From contig JAHREC010000013.1 of NCBI GenBank assembly GCA_020081605.1, positions 2,480,001 to 2,544,000 on the forward strand: 64,000 nt of DNA. The letters are read 5' to 3'. Within the stretch, counting starts at the first letter, position 1, and the number at the start of each line of letters is the position of its first letter. The translations under genes were made by a program, and so were the position numbers. Below are positions 36,913 to 47,313 of the stretch, one piece after another. The notes under the pieces are model-generated. The model had not been told where the DNA came from. It saw only the letters and a list, made by a program, of their open reading frames with translations, and made no database searches. This stretch comes from Albifimbria verrucaria (lineage: Eukaryota; Ascomycota; Sordariomycetes; Hypocreales; Stachybotryaceae).

Positions 36913-37630
36913 CTAGCACACAGACATATTGACGTTGTTCCAACCAACACTCCCAGTCCAGGCGCTGCTGCCAGCGCATTGCAGACACCTCCTATCCTCT
37001 CCTAGATTGCTGACCGAGCAACTGAAGCAGACGTGCTTGCCACACGCCCCGCAGGCGGTGTTATCGTTGGCAGAGTCGTCAAGTTCCATCTCATCACAAC
37101 CGTTTAGGGACATCCCACAGTCGTCGCAATTGGTGTGTACCGGCGTTTGATGGTGAATAGAGGGTAATGATTTAGCTGTGGTCGGTGTGGAACCGATGTT
37201 CCAGAAACGGTGGAGAGATTGTTGGCCACTGGTAGAAGACGTCTCGATGGAGGAAGTTTGTTGCTGTTGAGGGACAGCAGGCCGGGGCTGTTGGGCGACG
37301 CCATTGGGGTGCTGACGCTGTGCTGCGAAAAGGGCATCGAGGGTGCGTTCTGTAGGAGTAGATGAGTATATTGCTGGATAATCAAGGTCATGCTATTCGT
37401 GAACTCACGGTGGACTTCTTCCTCTGATGGACGGTTGTCGCGGAAGCGCTTCATTGTGCGGCTGTGCAAGTGGGCAGGCGACGCGAGAGACACGCGTGAT
37501 GAGATGCCCATGAGGCCAGGATTGCGCGGCGAAGGAGAGCTGAATGAGAAGGAGGAAGTCGAGGACGAAGAAGTTGTTGACGAGGGCGATGTGCAGAGCT
37601 CGAGAGCGATCGCTTGCGCTTGAGAACCAT
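36913..37630 (-). CDS. small zinc-binding protein with PIP-box-like motif, unknown function
   Basis: Not a family I can name. Exons 37630-37409 and 37349-36913. One base is missing near 37600-37605, giving 219 residues. The N-terminus begins MVLKRKRS, then a Ser-rich stretch, then a conserved-looking MKRFRDNRPSEEEVHQRTLD that spans the intron. A Gln-rich linker follows, then QQSLHRFWNI. The latter fits the QxxLxxF(F/W) pattern of PCNA-interacting peptides. The C-terminal third has paired cysteines (CDDCG, CGACGK, CFSCS, CLQC) typical of a zinc ribbon or RING-like fold. The combination suggests a nuclear protein tied to replication or cell-cycle control. This is inference from motifs only. The start was chosen because it gives a continuous, basic N-terminus after frame repair. 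Confidence 0.7.
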
Positions 37631-38122
37631 TTTGAAGAGAGGTGGTGGAAGAGTATCCCGTGTGGTGATGATGATCGATGACGAATATGAAGCTGACAGA
37701 GTTATGCCGCGATTACTCGACTTGGGAAAATGAAACGTCTATAAGAGAGATGATATAGATTGGACCGAGGTGAAAATGGTGCACCCTCAGTGTAGAATTG
37801 ATGTCGAGTGTATGAACGCGAGAAAGCAGGGGCTGGCGGAGTCGCGACTATAGGATGGGATGACAGCGATGCTTGAGCTGCAGCAACCGCGTAAAGAGGT
37901 TCGCGACGGCTCCACTCCGTGTTTTACGCTTATCCACCTCGCCTCAGCTAGGCATGTCCCAATGAGGAAATTTGTTGGTGCTGGACCTCTGTACTCGAGA
38001 CATGGCCGGCTGCATGGTACCCGTCAATATTGGAAGTAGGGGTGCATTACACTCGATTTATACGGGAAAAGAAAGTCGAAAAGAAAACAAACTGCATACA
38101 GACGGCTCATGGAATCGCTGTA
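37631..38122. other. intergenic
   Basis: Upstream region of the zinc-protein gene and 3' flank of the oxidoreductase gene. Nothing else seen. Confidence 0.55.
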
Positions 38123-39285
38123 TCAGCAAATCTTGATTATCAGCTTGCCGATTCCTCCCTTTAGGCTCCGCACCTGCTCGCTATTCGCACGCACCGCCTC
38201 CACGTCCTCCAAGTCAACCACCCGAATCACCGGCCGGACCTTGCCGAGAGCCACAATCTCCCCGGCCCGCTCCGTCCACTCCCGGATGTGCAGGCTGCCA
38301 GACAAAAACTCCCACTTGATGTTCGTGCCGCGCACCTTCCACCCGTACCACAGATGCACGGCGTCGAGCGCCAGCCCCACCCACCACGGGAGCCTGTCCG
38401 CGCCGAACAGCTCCGTCGCTGTGGCTCGCGAGGGCGCGCTGGCGATGGATAGCAGCACGCCTGTTTTGGGGTTGAGTAAGGGGATGCATTCGTCGTAGGT
38501 TGCGAACTGCGTGTTGAAGGCGTAGTCGACGCTGCCACGGGGTACGTGGTCTTGGATGCGCTGTGTCTTGTAGTCGATGAGCTGGTCGACTATGCCTGGC
38601 AGGTATTCTTCGACAAGCGGCATCTTTGGTGTCGACACCGTTGATATGATCTTGCTAGCGCCGAACACATTCTTGGCCATCTGCGTAATCACGGAGCCTG
38701 TTGCGCTCAGGGCCGCGGGGATATATACCGTCTTCCCTCAAGGCTCTCCTCGCCTCGAAGCTGCAGGGCTCTTCGAATTGTCTGATCAGCCGTCGCGACG
38801 TGGCCCAGCATTGAGCTTGCCTCTTCGAAAGAAAGGTGAGCTGGCTTGAGCAGGAAGAACTTCTCGTCGGCCACGGCGTACTGCGACACGAAGCCCGGGT
38901 CAGGGCCACGGAAGAAGGGCTTCTCCACACTCGAACCGTAGACCTCGTCGCCGACTTTGAGCGTTTTGACCCCAGACCCTACGGCCACGACGACACCGGC
39001 GCCTTCTAGCCCCAAGCGTATGGGATATCTATAGATATGTCGTACTTAGAAGAATGGACTCGAACCCAGCAATGCAGATATGACTTACTCATTCGGAATG
39101 ATAAAAGTGAAATTCCCAGCTGCTTTCAGAGTTTCACCCGGCGTCATAGCAGCCGCATGTATCCGTACCAGTACTTGGGTAGGCTTTGTGATGCGCGGTG
39201 TTGCTACATCACGAACCTCATACCCGGCAGGCTGGCATTTCTTCGGGGCCACGAGAGCCCGCATAACTTCAGGAACCTTCGACAT
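38123..39285 (-). CDS. MDR-family oxidoreductase, quinone oxidoreductase-like
   Basis: Medium-chain dehydrogenase/reductase with an N-terminal GroES-like fold and an NAD(P)H-binding Rossmann domain. It probably reduces quinones or enones. Exons 39285-39089 and 39028-38123, with a 60-nt intron. One G is missing at ccc 38735-38737, giving 367 residues. Seen are VLVRIHAAAMTPGE (GroES region), LGLEGAGVVVAVGSGV, VGDEVYG, and the nucleotide-binding segment ALSATGSVITQMAKN. The usual catalytic-zinc cysteine after the VRIHAAA strand is absent, and no structural-zinc Cys cluster is present. That favours the zinc-independent quinone oxidoreductase branch over alcohol dehydrogenases. There is no neighbouring biosynthetic gene to suggest a pathway. 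Confidence 0.85.
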
Positions 39286-40075
39286 GCTTGGGTGTTTTTT
39301 TCTGGCTTAAACTTGCAGCTATTCCTCTGTTGAATGAATATATTGCATACAGACATCGGAAAAGCGGCTGTACTTATAGTTATCTGTTACGAAGGAAGAC
39401 CGCTGTTCAGCTGTCATGCTATGTCGGCGGTTCGGAGCCTCGGTGGGGCCACCACCGAACTCAGACGCCGAATGCCCCCACACCCGCCGCGAGCTCGCCT
39501 GTGTAGCCTAAACGACGCCGTAGGAATGCATCAAAGTCCGCACTGCGGAGATTGAAGCTCGGAAAGATATGTTGCAGATTGCTTATTATTCTCGTAATAT
39601 GGCGAATCGCAAGTCTATCTTTAGAAAAGGGTGCTTTGTACAGATGCGTGCATTATCATATACTGACTATACAACTGGATACTCTCCATCTAAATTCTCT
39701 CTTTATTATTTTATCTAAATTTATATGTGTAGCAAATATTAATCTCCAAAATTCATCCCAGGGCTAGCTGAGTATGTTTCTTGATCGTAGTTTTCCAATG
39801 GACTCGTGCCTCCTGTTGGGGTATCTCGTAAACTCCAAGCACCTATTCTTCCTACATAGACTTGCATTACCGTCACCTTCTAACGTTATACACACCAAGA
39901 AATGTTAGCAATACCTAAAACTCCCACGTCTCCCATATAAAATAGTCGATAATAACGGAATAATAGCCGAAGAAAACACCTTCAAAAATATTTAGGATCA
40001 GTGCCATCTGCTCCTTCCGTGGAACCAGGCTAAATATGTGCTTTCGTCTGTAAAATCGTAATCAGCAAAGGTCCT
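39286..40075. other. AT-rich intergenic
   Basis: No gene seen. AT-rich from about 39560 to 40030. It lies between the promoter of the oxidoreductase and the 3' end of the SWIM-RING gene. Confidence 0.55.
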
Positions 40076-41005
40076 CTACCCGCACGCCAATTGAGCGGTC
40101 ATACCTCTCGTTGGGCTAAGTCCAAGCTGCTTGCCAATATTAACATAACCTTCGCGGCGTGATCCTTTGTCTCTGTTGATCTTCTTCAGCACTGTTTCCG
40201 TGTCCTCTTTCCACGCGCTTCGGCACATGGGACACGTCACGTTGGGCCGCTTGGAGCAGGCCCATACGTCGAAGCACTTGGTGTGCATGTTTTGGCCGCA
40301 CGTGGCCTGGCACCATGTAATCGAATCTGGGCTGCCGGATTTGAGCTGCGAGAAGCAAATGGGGCAGTCGCCCTCGATCGTCTTGCGCTTCTGGCTGTCT
40401 CCTCCGCTGGTCGAAAAGCCTGCGCCCGGGATTGGCGGCGCAGCATCGAAGATGGCGCGCAGCTCGGAGCTCAGCAGCGCACGCTGGTAGACGAGGTTGT
40501 ACGGCGCGCGGAGCACCTGCGACAAGACCTACAGAGATAGTGAGTAATTGATCCAGGCGTGGGGACGGTGGCGCAACCATACATAGAGGACGTGCTTGCA
40601 CTCGTTTCCCTTGTTCGCGTACGGACAGTCGCAGGTCGACAATTTGCCAATGTGTACATTATATATATTGCCGGTCGACCCGGTCATCTCAACGTGTTCT
40701 TCGGGGCATTCCTGGGTGCCGCATCGCTCTCGCTGCAGGACGTAGAAGCGCTGCGTCAAGGCCCTCTGGTAAACGTCATGCCACGCGCGCGGCGGGGCCG
40801 GACGAAACCTGCGAAGGCGCTTCTCTCCGGCCTCCGAGTCGGGATCTGCTTTCTTTTTCTTCTTCGAGGGCGACGCTGCGTGCGCGGTCGACGGCGACGA
40901 CGAATTGGAGCCCAGCTTTCGTTTTCCGCCCGTGCGCATGCGCTCTCGACCTGCGACGTCGATTGGGTCCCGGTGCGACGGTCCAGCCGCAAATGCATGC
41001 GCCAT
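40076..41005 (-). CDS. SWIM- and RING-finger protein, probable E3 ubiquitin ligase
   Basis: Intact without correction. Exons 41005-40583 and 40528-40076, 291 residues. A basic disordered N-terminus (SKKKKKADPD) is followed by a helix and a SWIM zinc finger at residues 125-138 (CDCPYANKGNECKH, the CxCx8CxH pattern). The intron falls just after it. A RING finger then spans about residues 196-243 (CPICF ... CGQNMHTKC ... CPMC). The order SWIM then RING resembles the ZSWIM2/MEX type of ubiquitin ligase. RING domains recruit E2 enzymes and the SWIM module is used for protein or DNA contacts. The start MAHAFAAGPS was chosen; an upstream Met at 41086 is open in frame. Confidence 0.85.
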
Positions 41006-41928
41006 CTTTGGTTCACGGCCAAATATGTACGCGGCCCTCTCAACAAGCAATTGATGCACAAGATAAGTCAATGAATGTATTGACAAGGTAGGGCCCAGGC
41101 GCGCCGACGATTTAGAGCTGATGTCAGATTAGTCCTGGATGTGACAGAATTGAAAATGGTGGGTGGCGTGCGCTGTTGATTGAACCAAAAGTTGGTTTCC
41201 CTAACCTGGGACTCGCCACCGCATGCGGTTGTGGGGATCGACGGCAATGTAGCAGCGACTGCAACGCCTGGAAAGGCCTAGGTCTAGACAGGCACCACCG
41301 ACGTTTGCCGTATCGTCTTACACAAAAGCACTCCACTGATTACAATCGTGAAATTAATTCCTACATGCAAACGTCTTGCATCACTCAAAGCATTTTTTAC
41401 TTCTTATTGGGAACCGCCATTGTTCATTGCTCAAAGCACAGCTTCGATTCGAAGGCCGTGTGCATACATTGTCTATCGTACTGCTTAGCCTATCGCTCAA
41501 GCCCGTTCGTCACGTTACGACCCAGCTGCCTCATCCCTTCAACGATGTCAACCCAGAAAAACCTGAACGCCCAGGTCCGGGTATATCCTCCCCGGCCTCC
41601 CAAGGGGAACCGCATGGGCCAGGTAAAACCGTTATGTACCCCCAGCACCCCCGCTGGTACGCCCTTCCCTAGCTCCAAGGACAAATGAAAGTCAAGTATA
41701 GGTGGTAGATACAAGCCGCATCCTCTGTGGATGACGATGTTTGATATATGATGGAAAAACGCCAACTCTATGCCGAGGCCTTTGTAGGTCGTAGATTGAC
41801 ACGAAGTGAATTATTGCAACGTAGCTTGTAGCTCGTTGTAGATATGAGAGAGAAATGTCGTGCTGATGATGTGGTAAAATGGAAGTTCATTGCTTGACAT
41901 AAGGGTTGGTGGTTCGAGCGACTCTTGC
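41006..41928. other. intergenic
   Basis: Promoter side of the SWIM-RING gene and 3' flank of png1. Plus-strand frames at 41176-41688 have no family features. Confidence 0.5.
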
Positions 41929-43499
41929 TCAACCCTTTTCGCCGCCATCACCCCAGCGGATGACGGGTGATGTATATATGTTGGAGGGACCGACGTGAAA
42001 ATCGACCTCACTAGTAATAGCATTATGATTGTGGGTAAGTGTGGCTTGTTCAGGGCAGCTCTCGTCGGTGGCTAGGATCGCGCGGTTGGGGAAGTTCCTG
42101 CTGCGTCCTTGCTGCTGTGCGGCTACCCACTCTGTCGAGCCCGTTTGTCGACCAGGCTGCTCTGCAGGCAGCTTAGTGTCTTGGCCAGGAGAGCTGGAGG
42201 TGCGGCTGGCCGACGCGGATGCGACGGCGCTGAGAGGGACCAGGTTGGTGACAGCCTGCGCGATAGACGCAACGACGTATTCACGCAACTCGTGGTCCTC
42301 TCGCTGATCCTCCTTCTGCAATCGGAAGCGCTCCTCCTTGCTCATGTTGGCACGACGGATGTTCTTGATTTCTTGCATAATGTAAAGCATGACCTCTTCG
42401 GGGCAGCGGTTGCGTTCATTGGCATACTCGCTCTTTCGAACATATCGGCGAGTCACGTCAGTGGCGCCGTCAATGGAGAAGGCAATGCAGTAGGACATCT
42501 TCTTGCCCCAACCTTCGGTATATAGCCGAGGTCGATCCCATGCTTCTTCACAAGCGTCGACGTGAATCCACCTCTGCTGATGGTCCGAGTAGACTTCGGT
42601 CCAAACATGATCTTCTGCGTTCCAGACCCATCGAACACGGCCGCCGACGGCACGGCAGAGCATGCTGAAGCAGTTGGCCCACTCTCCAACACGTCCGCGT
42701 CGGGTCTGGAGCAGCCGCCACACATCGCCATAGCGAGGGAATCTTTCGTAGGCACCGCAGCTCTGCACGGAGCATCGATACAGTTCAACCCTTAGGGCAC
42801 CGCATGCACTCTCTTCAGGAGTTGGAGCTGTCATGCCTTGGGCAATTGTGGGCGAGAGGCAGAGGGGGCAGGGGGTTGTTTACCCATGTGAAGAATGATC
42901 GCTTAAACCACCTGCCGAAATGTTAGACATTTGATTCACGGACTGAAGCGGCGAGCCGGAACATACCTAAGGAGCGCACGGATAACGCAGTCTTGGTAAC
43001 CCCATTCAGGCTTGCGGCCATCGCCCATGCTCATGGCCTCAGCCTGCAGCACTTGGGTCTCCTCCTCAGCTTCGCTGTAGATGCGGTCCAGAGGAATGAT
43101 TTGCAGCGCCTCGTCCAGCAGACCGGGGTTCTCGTACTTTGTCGGCGTCAAGGACAAGCTGATCAGTAGGCTGCGAAACTTGCGAGAGTCTCGGTCGGTG
43201 GCGGCGGGTGGCGTGGGGATCTTGGGAAGATGTCTGATTGATGAGTAGGAAGGCGGGGTGGCTGCGCTCGATGCCGAATCATGGCCGTGGGCGAGGGATG
43301 AAGGACCGGCGCCAAAGGCGGGATTGGAAGAGTGCTCGGGAGCTGGTGATGACTGGCGTGAGGAGGAACGCAGGTCGTTTAGGCGCTTGTCGCGGAGCAG
43401 GCCCTCAAACTTGACGCGAAGTTCGTGAGCCCACTCGGCGCCATATTCAGAGTCTTCCGCCGTTGGCGCGGGCCGAAAGGGCATTTCTCGACCCGCCAT
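41929..43499 (-). CDS. png1: peptide:N-glycanase-like protein PNG1, catalytic Cys replaced
   Basis: PNG1 normally removes N-glycans from misfolded glycoproteins exported from the ER. Exons 43499-42967 and 42911-41929. Two C bases are needed at ggggg 42871-42875, giving 505 residues. The transglutaminase core starts with [13 protein letters not shown] and the zinc-binding pair CPLC; a second pair is CSVQSCG. The catalytic motif reads [10 protein letters not shown]: residue about 253 is Val (codon GTT at 42690-42688) where active enzymes have Cys. His about 280 (DHVWTEVYS) and Asp about 297 (WIHVDACE) remain. The same Cys-to-Val state is known in Neurospora PNG-1, which lacks deglycosylating activity yet is needed for polarity. 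The N-terminal 100 residues are disordered; the C-terminus is Ser/Gln-rich. Confidence 0.92.
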
Positions 43500-46400
43500 G
43501 GTGGATGACTGGCTCCGGAGAGGCGTCGCAGGTTAGAGGTTGACGTTGTTGAATGTTGTGTGCAATGTGTCGGGATGGAAAGGTGGAGATGCTGCTGGTT
43601 CGAGGTTGGGAACGACGGTGGGGAGAGAGGATCGAAAGTATTATCGACAGTCGATAGGAATGTGAAAGAGCAGATGGATGTTTGGAAAAGGAGTTGTCGT
43701 CAATTCAATATCCAGGAGCACCCGTCAGTCGCGGTCGTCGTAGTCGTGGTCGTCGTCAGCTTTGGGGGATTCGTAGGCCTCTGAGTCGCCACACAAATGG
43801 GCCTGCGCAGGCACCCAGGTCGCTGTCTCGTGGGCAACCGAGGGTTATGGCGCACAGGGGTCGGCTGACGGTTGAATTAATCGTGGTTCAAAGCCGTGGA
43901 CAGCGGGATCGTTGGTGGAGGAGCAGATTGAGAGACGAAGAAGGGTTGGTTATGAGGCCAAGTTGCTGGATGCAGTTGCAGCGGCAAGCGGCAGCAGCAG
44001 CCTTGAGGCAGAGCCAAAGGCAGAGAGGGCGAAAGGCAGGTCGGCCGGACGAGACACAGAACGGGGGACGAGAATGGACAAGGTGGACCGGCAGGGGAAT
44101 AAAGGGACGGGGTTTGTCTGGCTGGATTCGATGGGGACTTGTAGTTTACGCGTCAGCTGTGTGGCCACGGCCAATCAGGGCGCCCAGAGCCGCCTCTGGT
44201 GGACAGGGTGTGTGTGGAGGGTCGTCCGTACCGGTACAGCGAGCCAGTCGCAATCGTCTTTGACTGACGACCCGACCCCTGCCGCCTTTGTGTCTGTATT
44301 TAACTGACGACGCACGCACGCACGGTCTTTTCCGCCGTTTGGCTTGTCGTTAAGCATGTACTGTACGGGGTCTTATTTTCCCTCCTTCTTGCTGCGTGTT
44401 CGTCCTCGTGGACGACAGGGACTTTGGGCTTCTTCTGGTTTACGACGAAGTTGAATTGGCAGTCGGTTACTGTACCAGGCTCCATTTGCCTGCCTCTGGT
44501 GATACCAGCTACACTGTGCCCTATTACCTGCTGAGGCAAGTACCTGCGTACTAGGCCGTCGTAGAACCACAGCGAGTACGTAAGCCGGAAAGGTACATTA
44601 GTACGTAGGTATGTACAACCACTAGGACTCGCCTGTCGTACGTGGCCCGCCAACGCCTGAAAGACATTGCGACGACGACAGCCCGGACGTCCAGCGTAAG
44701 GGATCGATCCCTGACGAGCCGCCAATGGCTGGTTCGCGAGAAACGAGCGTATACGACTGCTCGGTCCGTCATCTTTGTCATCTCGCCAGCCGGCTCTGGT
44801 CGCCAAGGGAAGGGCGACATCGAATCTGGTGGCTGCCTCTGCAGCGGGACTTGTACCCGCTGGTGGAGTTGGTCGTGCTGGAGGATGCGGCGATTGGCGT
44901 CGTCTTGCGCATCACACGTCGAACAATTGCTACGACCTGACCGATAATCCGACTATCAACTCGTCAACCAGCTTGCAGCCCCTCCACCGCGATAGCCTTG
45001 CGCAGAGCCAAGGGCTGAGGTGAAGTGAAAGGCAAATGGGGCAAGTCTCGTTTGGTCGGTGATCACCAGGTACCGGTACTTGGGAACCCTGACGCCAGCG
45101 ATGATGACGAGGCATCTCGCTGTGTGGCTCAGCCCCAGGCGAAGCCACAGGCACAATAGCTGCCACACTCTGCTGTAGCCTGTACAGTACCATAGTCCTC
45201 TCTGTCTGTATAGGGAGCCTGCTGCTACGTGCTCCGTGCTCCGTGCTCTGTCTGTACTCTCACCCAACGTTACCTCTGACTTGGCTTGGCTTGGCTTGTG
45301 CGGGAGCAGCAATCCCTCCTCTTCCTCGTCTCTCCCCTCTTCCTGTCGTTTCTTAAAGCCGGACCTTTTCCTCGTTTGCAGTGCCTGGCCCTCCTGATCG
45401 GCGCTGTAGCCAAGAGCCACCGGCCTCTGCCGCTAACCACGGGAGGACAGTCTGTTTGCAAAAGGGGCTCGAGATGCGGCTGGTAATTACGAGCAGCAGA
45501 CGGGGAAAATGCCTCTGGAGCCCATGGGATTTCTTGCGAGGGCCTCTCCTGTCATGGTCGTGTTGTGTTATGACAGATCCCCACCGTCGCAAAGTCTTCT
45601 CCCGTATCGTGGGCGACGATGGATCTGATTTTTGTGGATGGCAGCGCAAGCACAGCCAGCTATTATGGATTGATTATCCATTTTAAAATTCCCATCCCCA
45701 CTTGACCTTTTGCTCCACCCCTGTCTTGCGTCGCCTCGCCCTACACGGCTTTTGCCTTGCCTCGCGCTCAGTATTCCCGGCCGAGTCGCTACGATCGTCC
45801 GGACCGCTTGACCATGATTAGGTAACCCATCAGCACCTGTTCTGTTGCAGATCCCTTCACCCATCCATGCACGCGTGCATGCGTCTAAGATAATGGCAAA
45901 ATACCTTACCTGCAGCAACACTGTGTTGCATCGACCACTGCACTGTTGATACCCGGCGTCGGGTCGAAATAATGCAACATCAAGGCATCTACAGGCTCGA
46001 CGCGTCTGATGGGTCGATGGGCAGCTCCTCTCTGGGGCCCGTTGAGCTGCTCAGACCAGATCAGATCAGTAAGCACTTACAACAACAAGGCCGAGCATCT
46101 CTTCATCGGTGCAAAACCACCGGCTGTGGACAACCACTGTCGCCTCAGACTGGCACAAAGAACCTCATTCGATCTGCGCTCTTCCCCGCTCAAGACCGCA
46201 AGGCCACTCGCTGCCAACTCGCCGTGGACTTTTGGCCAACTTCGGCCTAATGTGTGGCCTGGCTGCATGAGTCGTGGGGCTTCCGGCTTCCACGTCCACC
46301 TCCCACCTCCCGAATCGCTCACGGAGCCCAATCACAAATGCTCATTTGGCCGGCAACTGGCGTCTTCTGACTTGGCCACTCGATAATCTGTTCGACTCTT

Positions 46401-47313
46401 GTCCAATTTTCACACTCCGACGAACTTGGCATGCATGTAACGATACAATTCTCAAGTCCAGAACCCTAAACCATGTCTCTTCATCTTAGTAGTTGCCTCG
46501 TTTCTCCCATCCAGCCTATAACATGCACAGGCACATGCCCACAACATAATCTGTCCTTCAGATGCTGGCGCTGCCAGGCTTTTCGTGAATCGAGTTAATT
46601 GATGCTCTGGGCCTTCAACCCCTGCAATTCCCCAGTGGTTGCAATTTCCCATCAGATACCCGCTAAAATCCCCAATTGCACTATCGCAACTGAGCCGAAT
46701 CAACCGACGTTCCAGCTTCGTCCACCCTTAGAGAGCGGACCTCGACTCCTGATCCACCTCGAATCTGTTCGTCGCACGGCCCCAACCTAAACACACCCCT
46801 TGCTGCTTTGCTTCCTCGTCATCTGTTTCTCTCTCTTTTTCCTTTTTGCGCCCCAAGGTGCGTGATGGTCGTTACACCTACCATAAACACCATTGATGCC
46901 TGTCTCTGTTGCTTACTGAGACATTGTCAAAATTCTATTATGCAATGACCATCTGTGGCGGAGAGAAAGTAGCAAAATACCATGATTCGCCCGTGTTGCG
47001 TATGCGTATGCGTATGACGAACGCCTTTACGCTGGTAAGCACGGGGTGACTAAATACTTCGCCACCATGATCAACTGGGGACCACAGCCCATTAATCCGC
47101 AGTCAAGATCTTCCTAGTCACTCATGTTTCATCGTCGTGAATCGTCCAACTAACCAATCGAAATCCTACTATTGCCTTCGATATACAGTAGCACATGTGG
47201 CACATCTACTCCAGATCTATACGACAGTCCTGCCTCATCTTGCCGGCACCTTTTGCTTGTTGCAACATCTCCAAAAATACAGCCATGCTCCCCAAATACC
47301 AAGTCATCTACAC
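43500..47313. other. 3.8 kb intergenic
   Basis: Upstream of png1 and downstream of utp4, both on the minus strand. Open frames are short and low-complexity. A TTGGC array lies at 45281-45298 and GT/AC-rich motifs occur near 44580-44620. No gene, tRNA or transposon remnant was recognised. An unusually long leader or promoter for png1 is possible. Confidence 0.5.

Noticed and set aside
39050..39075. Possible tRNA on the minus strand (TTCGAGTCC-like arm)
   Set aside because: T-stem pairing is poor, and no acceptor, D or anticodon arm can be drawn. The site is inside a well-supported intron.
38123..39285. Zinc alcohol dehydrogenase assignment
   Set aside because: Catalytic and structural zinc cysteines are missing, so the zinc-independent quinone oxidoreductase-like call fits better.
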